A DNA stretch of 64,000 nucleotides, taken from Bacteroidota bacterium (lineage in GTDB: Bacteria > Bacteroidota > Ignavibacteria > Ignavibacteriales > Ignavibacteriaceae). The stretch lies in contig JAKALM010000004.1 of the NCBI GenBank assembly GCA_021824145.1, forward strand, positions 62,001 through 126,000. Direction: 5' to 3'. The position numbers and the translations under genes are program-made. Below the pieces are notes generated by a model. The model had not been told where the DNA came from and did no database searches. It saw only the letters and a list, made by a program, of their open reading frames with translations. This document shows, piece after piece, positions 26,370 to 34,940 of the stretch (positions are counted from its first letter, which is position 1; the number at the start of each line of letters is the position of its first letter).

Positions 26370-28727
26370 ATGAACAACGAATTAAATGTATTAGTAGTAG
26401 AAGACAATGAAGATGATGCTATACTTATTTTAAAAGAAATAGAGAACGCATCATTTAAAATTAATAACCAAATAGTTTCATCTGCCACAGGTCTTTCGGA
26501 TGCTCTTAAAAATAAAAAATGGGATATTGTAATTTCTGATTATGTTATGCCAAACTTTTCTGGTTTAGAGGCTTTAAAAATAGTAAAAGAATTTGATGAA
26601 GATATTCCATTTATAATTACTTCTGGTACAATCGGAGAAGCAGTTGCAGTTGATGCAATGCGCGCAGGAGCTAATGATTATTTAATGAAAAATAATTTAG
26701 CAAGATTAATTCCAGCTATAAAACGTGAGCTTCGCGAATCGACTATAAGAAAAGAAAGAAAGCTTACAAAAGAAAAATTAAAAGAAAGCGAAGAATTATA
26801 TAAAACATTGGTTGAGACTTCTCCAGAAGCTATAGTTTTGATTGACCTGAAAGGGAATATTTTATTCAGTAATAGACAAGGTGCAAGATTAGCTGGTGAA
26901 AATAATGTTCGAAATTTAATTAACAGAAATGCGCTTGAATTTATTTTCCCGGATGATCTAAAAATTGCGAAGGAAAGTTTAATAAAAGGTATTGAAGGAG
27001 AAATAGTTAGTGATTTGGAGCTTAGATTATTATCAAAAAATAAAAATTTAATTTATACTCAAATAAGAACAGCACCAATTTATGATGCTTCTGGTAAACC
27101 AAAATATTTCATTTTGATAATAATAGATATAACCAGAAAAATTGAAGGTATAAAAAGTAGATTGAAATCTGAAGCAGAATTTAGGTCAGTATGGGAAAAC
27201 TCTTTTGATGCAATGAGACTTTGCAACGAAGAAGGAATAATTGTAAGAGTCAATCCAGCGTTCTGCAAAATGATGAATAAAACAAAAGAAGAACTTGAAG
27301 GACAAAGATTTGATTTCGTTTATATAGACAAAACCCTTGATACACTTGAAAAATATAAGCAAAGCTTTAAATACCGCACAATTCAATCAAAAGTAGAAAA
27401 TGAAATTAGTATTGAAGGAAAAGAGAAATTATGGGTAGAAATTTCTAATTCCTATATTGAAATAGAAGAACAACCAACATTGTTATTAAGCATTTTTAGA
27501 GATATTAGTGAAAGAAAAAAATATGAAGAACACTTAATTACTGCTAAAGAAAAAGCTGAAGAAATGAACAAACTAAAATCAAGTTTTCTTAATAATATGA
27601 GCCATGAAATCAGAACGCCAATGGTTGCGATTTTAGGATATGCCCAATTATTATTAAGTGAATTAGAAGCACCAGACCAACAAGAAATGATGAAAGGAAT
27701 TGTCAACTCAAGCAGAAGGTTAATGGGAACAATTAATTCAATCTTAGATTTATCAAGAATTGAATCTGGAAAAGTAGAATTAGAATTTAAAAAAATAAAT
27801 TTAGTTACAGAAACAAAAGAGATAATTGAAAGATTATCAATTTTAGCTGATCAAAAAGGACTGTATATAAAATTTTCTGCCAGAGATGATTCAATTACTT
27901 CGTTTCTCGATCCAAGTCTTTATGATCAAATAGTAGAAAATTTAATTGGCAATGCAATTAAGTATACAGAAAAAGGCGGAATTATAGTGGAAGTAACAAA
28001 ATTATTAATTGAAGGAGAATACTGGGCAGTATTGAATGTAATCGATACAGGAATCGGAATTCCCAAAGAAAGTCTTGATATTATTTTTGAAGAATTCAGA
28101 CAAGTAAGTGAGGGCATTGGAAGAAGGTTTGAAGGCAGCGGATTGGGTTTAACAATTACTAAAAAATATGTAGACCTAATGAATGGGAAAATATCCGTCG
28201 AAAGCAGATTTGGAAGAGGTTCAGTATTTTCTGTTAGGTTTAAGTCTACAGTAAAAGAGGAAATTGAATTAGAGACTAAAGACAATTCCGAAAAAACACC
28301 AGAAACTGAGAATAATATTGAAGTTAAAATAAAACCTACTCTGGCAAAAATTCTTTTAGTTGAAAACGATTTCGGATCAATAAACATTACAAGACGGTTT
28401 TTAAAAGGTTTATATGAATTAGACTGCGCTGAAAAAGGCGATGCAGCAATCGAAATGGTAAAAAGTAAAAAATATGATTTGATATTAATGGATATCAATC
28501 TTGGCTATGGAAAAAGTGGAGTTGATACGACCTTGGAAATTAAAAATATCAGCGGATATGAAAATACACCTATTGTTGCCTTGACGGCTTATGCAATGCA
28601 AAGCGATAAAGAATATTTTTTATCTTTAGGTCTAACTCATTATTTAGCAAAACCTTTTGATAAAAGCGATTTAATTAATTTGATTGAACAAATTTTGCAT
28701 TCTTCGAATAAAAATAAACTTCATTGA
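26370..28727 (+). CDS. Hybrid sensor kinase with receivers at both ends
   Basis: 785 residues, soluble. Domains: receiver 1 (~1-125, Asp57, 'VVEDNEDDAI'), PAS (~140-255), PAS (~265-385), HisKA ('FLNNMSHEIRTPMVAIL', His412), HATPase (~510-630, 'VIDTGIGIP', 'GSGLGLTI'), and receiver 2 (~660-785, Asp708 in 'LILMDINLG'). The His is of the common 'SHEIRTP' class, different from the 'SHDL' class upstream. A receiver at each end allows both input gating and output relay. No histidine phosphotransfer domain is seen in the window, so the final acceptor is unclear. It ends the plus-strand run of kinase genes that starts at 24114. Confidence 0.92.
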   Translation: MNNELNVLVVEDNEDDAILILKEIENASFKINNQIVSSATGLSDALKNKKWDIVISDYVMPNFSGLEALKIVKEFDEDIPFIITSGTIGEAVAVDAMRAGANDYLMKNNLARLIPAIKRELRESTIRKERKLTKEKLKESEELYKTLVETSPEAIVLIDLKGNILFSNRQGARLAGENNVRNLINRNALEFIFPDDLKIAKESLIKGIEGEIVSDLELRLLSKNKNLIYTQIRTAPIYDASGKPKYFILIIIDITRKIEGIKSRLKSEAEFRSVWENSFDAMRLCNEEGIIVRVNPAFCKMMNKTKEELEGQRFDFVYIDKTLDTLEKYKQSFKYRTIQSKVENEISIEGKEKLWVEISNSYIEIEEQPTLLLSIFRDISERKKYEEHLITAKEKAEEMNKLKSSFLNNMSHEIRTPMVAILGYAQLLLSELEAPDQQEMMKGIVNSSRRLMGTINSILDLSRIESGKVELEFKKINLVTETKEIIERLSILADQKGLYIKFSARDDSITSFLDPSLYDQIVENLIGNAIKYTEKGGIIVEVTKLLIEGEYWAVLNVIDTGIGIPKESLDIIFEEFRQVSEGIGRRFEGSGLGLTITKKYVDLMNGKISVESRFGRGSVFSVRFKSTVKEEIELETKDNSEKTPETENNIEVKIKPTLAKILLVENDFGSINITRRFLKGLYELDCAEKGDAAIEMVKSKKYDLILMDINLGYGKSGVDTTLEIKNISGYENTPIVALTAYAMQSDKEYFLSLGLTHYLAKPFDKSDLINLIEQILHSSNKNKLH

Positions 28728-28770
28728 AATTGAGATTGAAGCAATTATATATTAATAAAAGTAAAATACT

Positions 28771-29058
28771 TCAACCGCCGATAACTACTGACCATGGCCT
28801 GACATTCCATTCAGTGATCAAGCCATTTAAAACATATGGATCATGTTTTGCAAATTTTTCTACGATTGAAGATTTTTCTGTTTTAAATATAAAAACCGCG
28901 CTATCTGCCGGTTCTGCAAGCGCTCCTGCTAAAACCAATTCTCCTCGTTTATGAGCCTCCGAAGCATATGCTAAATGGTTTTCTCTATAAGGAACTCTCT
29001 TTTCTACATAATTATCAACGGTTTTATAAAATAAAATATAATACATACATTTACTCAT
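28771..29058 (-). CDS. YciI-like domain protein
   Basis: A ~95-residue protein with the YCII-related fold pattern: 'YYILFYKTVDNYVEKR' (first strand), 'YRENHLAYASEAHKRGELVLAGAL' in part with the conserved His, 'ADSAVFIFKTEK' and 'KHDPYVLNGL' before 'WNVRPW'. The family is a ferredoxin-like fold with a His/Asp pair; some members act in halogenated-compound metabolism, most have no known role. Starts at 29094, 29058 (ATG AGT) or 29046 are all in frame; the family alignment favours the later ones. It is alone on the minus strand inside the kinase island. Confidence 0.85.
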   Translation of the reverse strand: MSKCMYYILFYKTVDNYVEKRVPYRENHLAYASEAHKRGELVLAGALAEPADSAVFIFKTEKSSIVEKFAKHDPYVLNGLITEWNVRPWSVVIGG

Positions 29059-29241
29059 AGTTTGTTTTATAATTTCAAGACATCGCATAGCCAAAATTAC
29101 TATTTCAATACTTATAATAAATAAATTATTATATTAGATTGAAAGTTAAAAAATAAGAATACATTTAAGTTATAATTTTTACATGATAAATTATTTAATA
29201 AATTATTATAATAAATATCGATTTTTTTAATATGATTTTGT

Positions 29242-30384
29242 ATGGAAAATTTAAACGATAAAAAACCTATCGAATTAAATACTAGATCCTCAATTCAAGA
29301 AATTAATTTACAGAAAAATAGTTTTGCTGAAAATAATTTATTTAATGAGATATTAGATGCAACACCAGATTATTTAGTCGTATTAAATCAGAATAGACAA
29401 ATTGTATTTTCAAATAAAGCTTTTAAAATTTTTGCTCAAAAAATTAGTGGAAATATTATCTTTGGTAGAAGACCTGGCGAAGTGCTTAATTGCAAAAATG
29501 CTTTTATAAATTTAGAAGGATGCGGTACAACAGATTTTTGCACCACATGCGGCGCATTAAAAGTTATTCTTTCTTCATTAAAAGGAGAAGAAGATGTACA
29601 TGAATGCAGAATCATACAGAATGAAACAAATGAAGCTTTTGATTTTAGGGTTTGGGCAAAACCATTAAATGTTGATGGTCAAAATTATTCAATTTTTACT
29701 TTCGCAGATATTAGTCACGAAAAAAGAAGGCATGCATTAGAGAGAATATTTTTCCATGATGTTCTTAATACAGCAAATGGACTTGTAAGTTATATTAGTT
29801 TATTAAAGGATTCTTCTATAGAGGAAATAAAAGAAATGAGTCCTGTTGCAAATGATTTAGTGAAAAAATTAGTAGAAGAGATCAAAGCACAACGCGATCT
29901 TATGCTTGCTGAAAATCAAGAACTGGTTATAAACTTTAAATCATACAACTCTAAAAAAATTATTGAAAACATATTGAATCTCTATAAAAATCAGACCGTT
30001 TTAGAAGGAAAAGAAATTGAAATCGGAAATGATTTTGAGTCTATAAATTTTGTTACTGATGATATATTAATATCTAGAGTATTAGGAAATATGATTAAAA
30101 ATGCTTTAGAATCAATTTCTTCAGGCGAAAAAATAAAAGTTTGCTGTGTTAAAAATGGTGATAAAATTAAATTTTCAGTTCACAATCCTGGTTTCATTCC
30201 TTTAAATACGCAGCTTCAAATATTTCAACGTTCGTTTTCTACAAAAGGTGTGGGCCGTGGATTAGGAACATACAGCATGAAATTAATTACTGAACGATAT
30301 TTAAAGGGGAAAATTTATTTCCACTCAACTTTGGAAAGCGGAACAACTTTTTATGCTGAGTATCAAATTCATTTTGATGACTAA
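29242..30384 (+). CDS. Soluble PAS histidine kinase with cysteine-rich PAS
   Basis: 380 residues. One PAS domain (~30-160) carries a conserved-looking 'GRRPGEVLNC' followed by 'GCGTTDFCTTCGA', giving Cys84, Cys94, Cys100 and Cys103. This spacing could bind a metal or an iron-sulfur cluster, or form disulfides. The kinase part is short: an H-box 'FFHDVLNTANGL' with His172, and a HATPase (~230-378) with 'NMIKNALESI', 'VHNPGFIP' and 'GRGLGTYSMKLI'. The H-box is atypical, and the usual SHEIRTP or SHDL signature is absent. No partner regulator is adjacent. It is preceded by 147 bp of AT-rich DNA after the YciI gene. Confidence 0.88.
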   Translation: MENLNDKKPIELNTRSSIQEINLQKNSFAENNLFNEILDATPDYLVVLNQNRQIVFSNKAFKIFAQKISGNIIFGRRPGEVLNCKNAFINLEGCGTTDFCTTCGALKVILSSLKGEEDVHECRIIQNETNEAFDFRVWAKPLNVDGQNYSIFTFADISHEKRRHALERIFFHDVLNTANGLVSYISLLKDSSIEEIKEMSPVANDLVKKLVEEIKAQRDLMLAENQELVINFKSYNSKKIIENILNLYKNQTVLEGKEIEIGNDFESINFVTDDILISRVLGNMIKNALESISSGEKIKVCCVKNGDKIKFSVHNPGFIPLNTQLQIFQRSFSTKGVGRGLGTYSMKLITERYLKGKIYFHSTLESGTTFYAEYQIHFDD

Positions 30385-30674
30385 CCTTAAAAATCAACTT
30401 ATATTATTTTATTAAATGGAGAAATTTTTTCAGCTTTCGATTTAATTGGGAAGATTGAATATAACAGATGAATAATTTTAGCATTTCGTAAATTATTTCA
30501 CTTTAGTCAACTAATTTCCAAATTACTACAGCAAGGCTATGGACTTTTTAATTTAAATATATTACGTTTATATCAAAAGGTCATGGGTGATTCTTTTCTT
30601 CAGATAAAAAATGGTAGCATGAGTATTATTGAATGAAAAATACGAAAAAAATTTAATAATTTTTTGAGCGGTTT

Positions 30675-32651
30675 ATGTTCAAAAAAATTAGAGTTAAGTA
30701 TTTTTTAATAAGTGTAATTTTCTTTTGTCTAATTGCTGTCGGTTATTATATTTACCATACAAGGGAATATACAAAGCAAAAGGAAATTTCTACTAATGAT
30801 TTAATTGATGTAATTGCTGAACAAATAATCGCAAATAATCATAATAGACTTAATAATCTTTCTAAATCTAATCTAAAAACAAATCCACAAATTCCTTCAT
30901 TGGTTTATTATTATGTAATTATTGAAGACAACAAAGGTATTATTGATTATTTTAATATTAATGCTGCTGTGGAGAATAATTATCTATATAGTGATATAAA
31001 CCAATTCAAAACAACAAAAAATAATGTAATACAAAAAAGTTACCAATTTAAGCTAAATGAAAAAAATTATGCAAAGTTGTATGTAGGAATTAAATTACCA
31101 AAGTTAAATCAAGAAATAGTTCAAAATATAAACGATTCTGCGATGATTACATTGATAATATTGTTATGTGGCCTTTTATTTTCCATACTTATAAGTAATT
31201 TAATATACTTACCGGTTAAAAAAATTCTTAATGTAGCTAATTCTTTAAACGATAATGATTTTTCATATAAAATTTTAGAAAACCGTTGGGATGAGTTTGG
31301 TATCTTATCATACGAATTTAATGCTTTAGTTGACAAAATAACTACATCAAAAAATAAAATTGAAGTTTTAAATCGTCAAATGAAAAATTTATTTAAAGAT
31401 AAAATTAAGGAATTAGATTATGAAATAAATCAACGGAAACACTTTGAAGAAGCTTTAAACCAAAGCAGAGAACAGTTCCGTCTTTTGGTAGAACTTGCGC
31501 CTGTTGGAATGGTGCTTACTTCGCTTGATAATATTATAACACAAGTAAATATATCTTTCTGTGAAACTACAGGTTATTCCTCTGAAGAACTGATACATCT
31601 TCCAATCTCAAATATTACTTATAGTGATGATTGGATAAAAGAGCAATATTTAAATAAACGATTATTGGACAATGATGTTAATGACCTTACAGATTGGCCA
31701 GAATCCGCGAAAGAAGATTGGGAACATAAACTGATGCTAAATAAAAAAATGTTAAGTGAAGATCTTTCCGATATATATTTTGAAAAACGATTTGTTCATA
31801 AAAGTGGAAAAATTATTTATGCAATAGTAAAATCAATTTTATTACGCGATAGGCAAGGAAGACCATTAAATTTCGTTAATCAGATTATCGATATTAGTGA
31901 AAGAAAAAAAGTGGAGAAAGAATTAATTAGAGCTAAAGATAAAGCTGAAGAATCAGACAGACTTAAAAGTGCATTTCTAGCTCAAATGTCTCATGAAATT
32001 AGAACTCCACTGAACGTGATTTTAAATGTAACACCTATAATTTCAGATGAACTGGCCGCATTAAAAGATGAAGAACTTAATACTTTGATGGAATCTATGG
32101 ACAGCGCTGGAAAAAGATTACAAAGAACTATAGATTTAATTTTGAATTTATCTTCTATTCAAAGCGGGAATTATGAAGCTGATTTTGAGGTAATTAATGC
32201 CGAGAAACATATGGAAAAACTTATCAAAGAATTAAAACCTCTTGCATTAGAAAAAGGACTTAAGATAAATTTTGAGTGTACTAGCGATTCTGCTTTTATT
32301 TCTGCTGATGCTTATACATTCAATCAGATATTCCAAAATCTTATAGGTAATGCAATTAAATATACTAAAAGAGGACACATTGACGTAAAAATCTTTGATA
32401 ATCCAAACGGAAAGGTATTTTTATCTGTTAAAGATACTGGTGTTGGTATTTCTGAAAACTATCTTGATAATATCTACAAACCTTTTTCTCAAGAAGATGT
32501 TGGACAAAAAAGAGAATTTGAGGGAAATGGATTAGGATTGGCATTAGTTAAAAAATATGTTGAACTTAACAAAGCAGATATAAAAGTTGATAGTATTAAG
32601 AATGTTGGATCAACTTTTACAGTAATTTTCGATAAATATAATTCAAAATAG
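30675..32651 (+). CDS. Membrane sensor histidine kinase: HAMP-PAS-HisKA-HATPase
   Basis: 658 residues. First membrane segment ~9-27, a periplasmic loop of ~125 residues, second segment ~153-178, HAMP (~178-232, 'PVKKILNVANSL'), a coiled-coil, PAS (~258-405, with an insertion 'NDVNDLTDWPESAKEDWEHK'), HisKA ('FLAQMSHEIRTPLNVIL', His440) and HATPase (~540-655, 'VKDTGVGIS', 'GNGLGLAL'). The periplasmic loop is the likely sensor. No receiver follows. It is 290 bp from the preceding kinase and ends the plus-strand island; convergent pilin-like genes follow. Confidence 0.92.
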   Translation: MFKKIRVKYFLISVIFFCLIAVGYYIYHTREYTKQKEISTNDLIDVIAEQIIANNHNRLNNLSKSNLKTNPQIPSLVYYYVIIEDNKGIIDYFNINAAVENNYLYSDINQFKTTKNNVIQKSYQFKLNEKNYAKLYVGIKLPKLNQEIVQNINDSAMITLIILLCGLLFSILISNLIYLPVKKILNVANSLNDNDFSYKILENRWDEFGILSYEFNALVDKITTSKNKIEVLNRQMKNLFKDKIKELDYEINQRKHFEEALNQSREQFRLLVELAPVGMVLTSLDNIITQVNISFCETTGYSSEELIHLPISNITYSDDWIKEQYLNKRLLDNDVNDLTDWPESAKEDWEHKLMLNKKMLSEDLSDIYFEKRFVHKSGKIIYAIVKSILLRDRQGRPLNFVNQIIDISERKKVEKELIRAKDKAEESDRLKSAFLAQMSHEIRTPLNVILNVTPIISDELAALKDEELNTLMESMDSAGKRLQRTIDLILNLSSIQSGNYEADFEVINAEKHMEKLIKELKPLALEKGLKINFECTSDSAFISADAYTFNQIFQNLIGNAIKYTKRGHIDVKIFDNPNGKVFLSVKDTGVGISENYLDNIYKPFSQEDVGQKREFEGNGLGLALVKKYVELNKADIKVDSIKNVGSTFTVIFDKYNSK

Positions 32652-32728
32652 GAACCACCGATAATTTTAATCAAATACAATATTTTTACTTTTTTTTGAT
32701 ATTTAATTGAACATTTTTATAATATTAT

Positions 32729-33862
32729 TTATTCATACCAAAATCTTACTTTCATTCTTTGAGTCAAAAAACCGTAATATCCATTTCCAAAAATACTTTT
32801 TCCTACTATGGATGTTGCATTTTTGATTGACTCGGAAGAATAAAGTATTTTATGATCTTTATTGCCAGAGCAATTTTTTGATGTTTCTAAATTAGGAGAA
32901 AGTAATATAATTGAACCCAGTATATCGCAGTGTAAATGAAACATATAATCGCCAATAATCAATCCTTCAAACCACTGTGCAGTAGGTGTCTTTGTCTCTA
33001 TAACTCTGCTATTTGTACTTATATTGTGAATGACTAAAATCCCTTTGCTTATTCCTCCAGTAGGTATGTCAATTTTTTCATCAATACCAGTTGCTAATTC
33101 TAAATATGTAACACCCTTAAGAGGAAAAAGAAGTTTCGATGCTCGAGTTGCATACTGGCTACCATTTAATCCTGATTTAGCTATTGCTTTTAATGTTCCT
33201 TCAGCAAGACCCAAAGCACCATCTGGGGAATTTGGAAATTTGCCAACCCAATTATAATTCTGCTGAATAGAATTTGGATTTTCTGGATAGGATGGGGCAT
33301 AGTCAATTTTATTGTTTGTTCCACCAATATAAGCTTTTTGAGTATTAATAAAAACCGTACTTGAAGACACACCAAAAGTTCCTGCACCAGGAATTACACT
33401 GCCATTAAGGGCATGATCTCTACCATCAATATACATATCACTAATAGTATTATTTAAAGGTCCATTTGCAGTCCAACATCCATGAACTACTGGTGGTATA
33501 AAACCAGGATAAGCTTTATCTGCGAAAACAACTACGTTTGCTGGAAAACCGTTAAAGTTTGCATCAACTAAAATTTTCACTAACGTGTCTGAAGGAGGAA
33601 TAACAGTATCGATTATTTTATAATTTGCTGTACCTCCAAATAAATCAGTTTGAGTATACGAATTGACTCGCCACGTAGTACTATCTCTAACTTTTGATAA
33701 TAGCATTTCTGCTAGGCTATTTGCAATATTTCTTGCTCTGTCTTTACTAAAAACTTCAACTGAAGTTTTTGTACTTTGGGCAATAAAATTATTTTGTGAA
33801 ATGGAAAGTATTCCATTGGAGATGATTCCTCCCATAATAAGAATCATTAAAAATCTAGCCAT
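32729..33862 (-). CDS. Pilin-like exported protein, last gene of a three-gene set
   Basis: 377 residues. The N-terminus 'MARFLMILIMGGIISNGIL' is a hydrophobic helix starting right after Met, followed by 'DRARNIANSLAEMLLSKVRD', the amphipathic helix pattern of PilX/GspK-like minor pilins. The rest is beta-rich with Gly/Asn turns and a Cys pair late in the protein (near 'HCDIL' and 'KNCSG'). No prepilin G|xxxxE processing site is seen. AAGGAGG at 33868-33874 overlaps the stop of the preceding gene and gives tight coupling. It is probably part of a type IV pilus- or secretion-like filament, but no assembly gene is in the window. Confidence 0.7.
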   Translation of the reverse strand: MARFLMILIMGGIISNGILSISQNNFIAQSTKTSVEVFSKDRARNIANSLAEMLLSKVRDSTTWRVNSYTQTDLFGGTANYKIIDTVIPPSDTLVKILVDANFNGFPANVVVFADKAYPGFIPPVVHGCWTANGPLNNTISDMYIDGRDHALNGSVIPGAGTFGVSSSTVFINTQKAYIGGTNNKIDYAPSYPENPNSIQQNYNWVGKFPNSPDGALGLAEGTLKAIAKSGLNGSQYATRASKLLFPLKGVTYLELATGIDEKIDIPTGGISKGILVIHNISTNSRVIETKTPTAQWFEGLIIGDYMFHLHCDILGSIILLSPNLETSKNCSGNKDHKILYSSESIKNATSIVGKSIFGNGYYGFLTQRMKVRFWYE

Positions 33863-33867
33863 AATAT

Positions 33868-33874
33868 CCTCCTT
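33868..33874 (-). promoter_or_regulatory. Strong ribosome-binding site overlapping upstream stop
   Basis: AAGGAGG on the minus strand, five bases before the ATG at 33862. It abuts the stop codon of the 188-residue pilin-like gene (stop at 33874-33876), so translation of the two genes is probably coupled. Confidence 0.8.
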
Positions 33875-34440
33875 TATAAATTTTTAGGAGTTACTTTTCC
33901 CAACCATTCTGCACCTTGATAAACATTATCATTGGGTTCTGATGATTCAACTTTTAAATATACTTGGACACTGCGGATAAAGTCGCGCTGAGTTTGTGAA
34001 CTCAAACTAACATAATCAAGTTGTCTTCCCAATGAATCATAATAAGCAAGTTTGAATTTTGTTGCAGCAATTAAAGTTAATAAATTATTATTTACTTTTC
34101 TGTAAAGCGGTTTATCATTTGGATTTTTAGTGGAAGTTAATTGAGAAGTTGTTCCGGGATAATAATAAACAGTATCAATAATGCCATTATTATCTAAATC
34201 AGAATAAAATTTTATTTTGTCTGAATCTGCTTGTGCAATGGATTGACTGTTGAGCCAATATCCAATTTTATAAAAATCGCTGTTAATAACATCTTTAACT
34301 GCTTTTAGATTCCCCTGAGCAATATTTTCATTGGTAACATTAATTGATGAAGAAACTACATGTGTATTTAACATTGCTATCATTAATACTACCATCCCTC
34401 CGATAATATATGAACCGGCTAAATCCAACCAATAAGACAT
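33874..34440 (-). CDS. Pilin-like protein, middle gene of three
   Basis: 188 residues. One hydrophobic helix near the N-terminus ('SYIIGGMVVLMIAMLN', ~10-26), then 'VSSSINVTNENIAQGNLKAVKDVINSDFYKIGYW' in part, the long helix expected of pilin-like proteins, and a beta-rich C-terminal part ('KFYSDLDNNGIIDTVYYYPG'). The mature part resembles GspJ/PilW-type minor pilins, which often carry 'DxDxNG' phrases. No canonical prepilin peptidase site is present. AAGGAG lies four bases upstream of the ATG. It is 11 bp downstream of the first gene. Confidence 0.7.
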   Translation of the reverse strand: MSYWLDLAGSYIIGGMVVLMIAMLNTHVVSSSINVTNENIAQGNLKAVKDVINSDFYKIGYWLNSQSIAQADSDKIKFYSDLDNNGIIDTVYYYPGTTSQLTSTKNPNDKPLYRKVNNNLLTLIAATKFKLAYYDSLGRQLDYVSLSSQTQRDFIRSVQVYLKVESSEPNDNVYQGAEWLGKVTPKNL

Positions 34441-34451
34441 AAAAACTCCTT

Positions 34452-34940
34452 TTAATATGACATTACCTGGCTGTATTTTAATGTATCATTAGGTAATGAG
34501 AAATTTAAGACTTCTATATTAACTTGTTTAGAGAATGTTGGTACATTACTAATAACATTAGGCAAAAGATTGGTGATATATTGAACTTTTACTTTAATTG
34601 TGAAAATACCTAAACGGCTTAGAGTATCTATAGATGTGTAATTGTTGAAATCGTCAATATCATTAAATTGAATTCGAGAAACTTCTCCGGTATCAGGACC
34701 AAGCAATTGTGGAATTGTTAACGAATCTGGTACAGAAACAGATTTATTAACAGTATTTTGGTCAAATGCTTTGCTTCTAATTTCGTTGATCATGGACTGG
34801 GCAAGACCCGTAGCAGTTATTGCTGCTTCATTGTATCTTAGCGTACCTTCTCTTGAGCTATTAGTTTTGTATACATTGAGAGTTAGCAAACTAAGAATTA
34901 CCATAGCAAATAGTACTAATAACATTTGTATTGAACTCAT
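34452..34940 (-). CDS. Pilin-like protein, first gene of three
   Basis: The ATG at 34940 is preferred over an upstream GTG at 34949: GGGGTG precedes it, and it starts the hydrophobic helix at once (MSSIQMLLVLFAMVILSLL). The following 'AAITATGLAQSMINEIRSKAF' is the pilin-type helix seen in GspI/PilV-like proteins. The remainder is beta-rich. Length 162 residues. With the two following genes it makes a set resembling PilV-PilW-PilX in order and size. The function is inferred from this resemblance only. Confidence 0.7.
   Translation of the reverse strand: MSSIQMLLVLFAMVILSLLTLNVYKTNSSREGTLRYNEAAITATGLAQSMINEIRSKAFDQNTVNKSVSVPDSLTIPQLLGPDTGEVSRIQFNDIDDFNNYTSIDTLSRLGIFTIKVKVQYITNLLPNVISNVPTFSKQVNIEVLNFSLPNDTLKYSQVMSY

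Noticed and set aside
27926-28498. 190-residue minus-strand frame
   Set aside because: Antisense to the HATPase and receiver regions of the hybrid kinase, with no family match. It exists because the coding strand avoids stop complements in this frame.
28724-28954. 76-residue plus-strand frame after the hybrid kinase
   Set aside because: It is antisense to the YciI-like gene, which has a clear family match.
17069-32651. Island as a mobile element or recent transfer
   Set aside because: No integrase, transposase, direct repeats or att-like duplication of the nearby tRNA-Arg were seen, and base composition looks like that of the surroundings.
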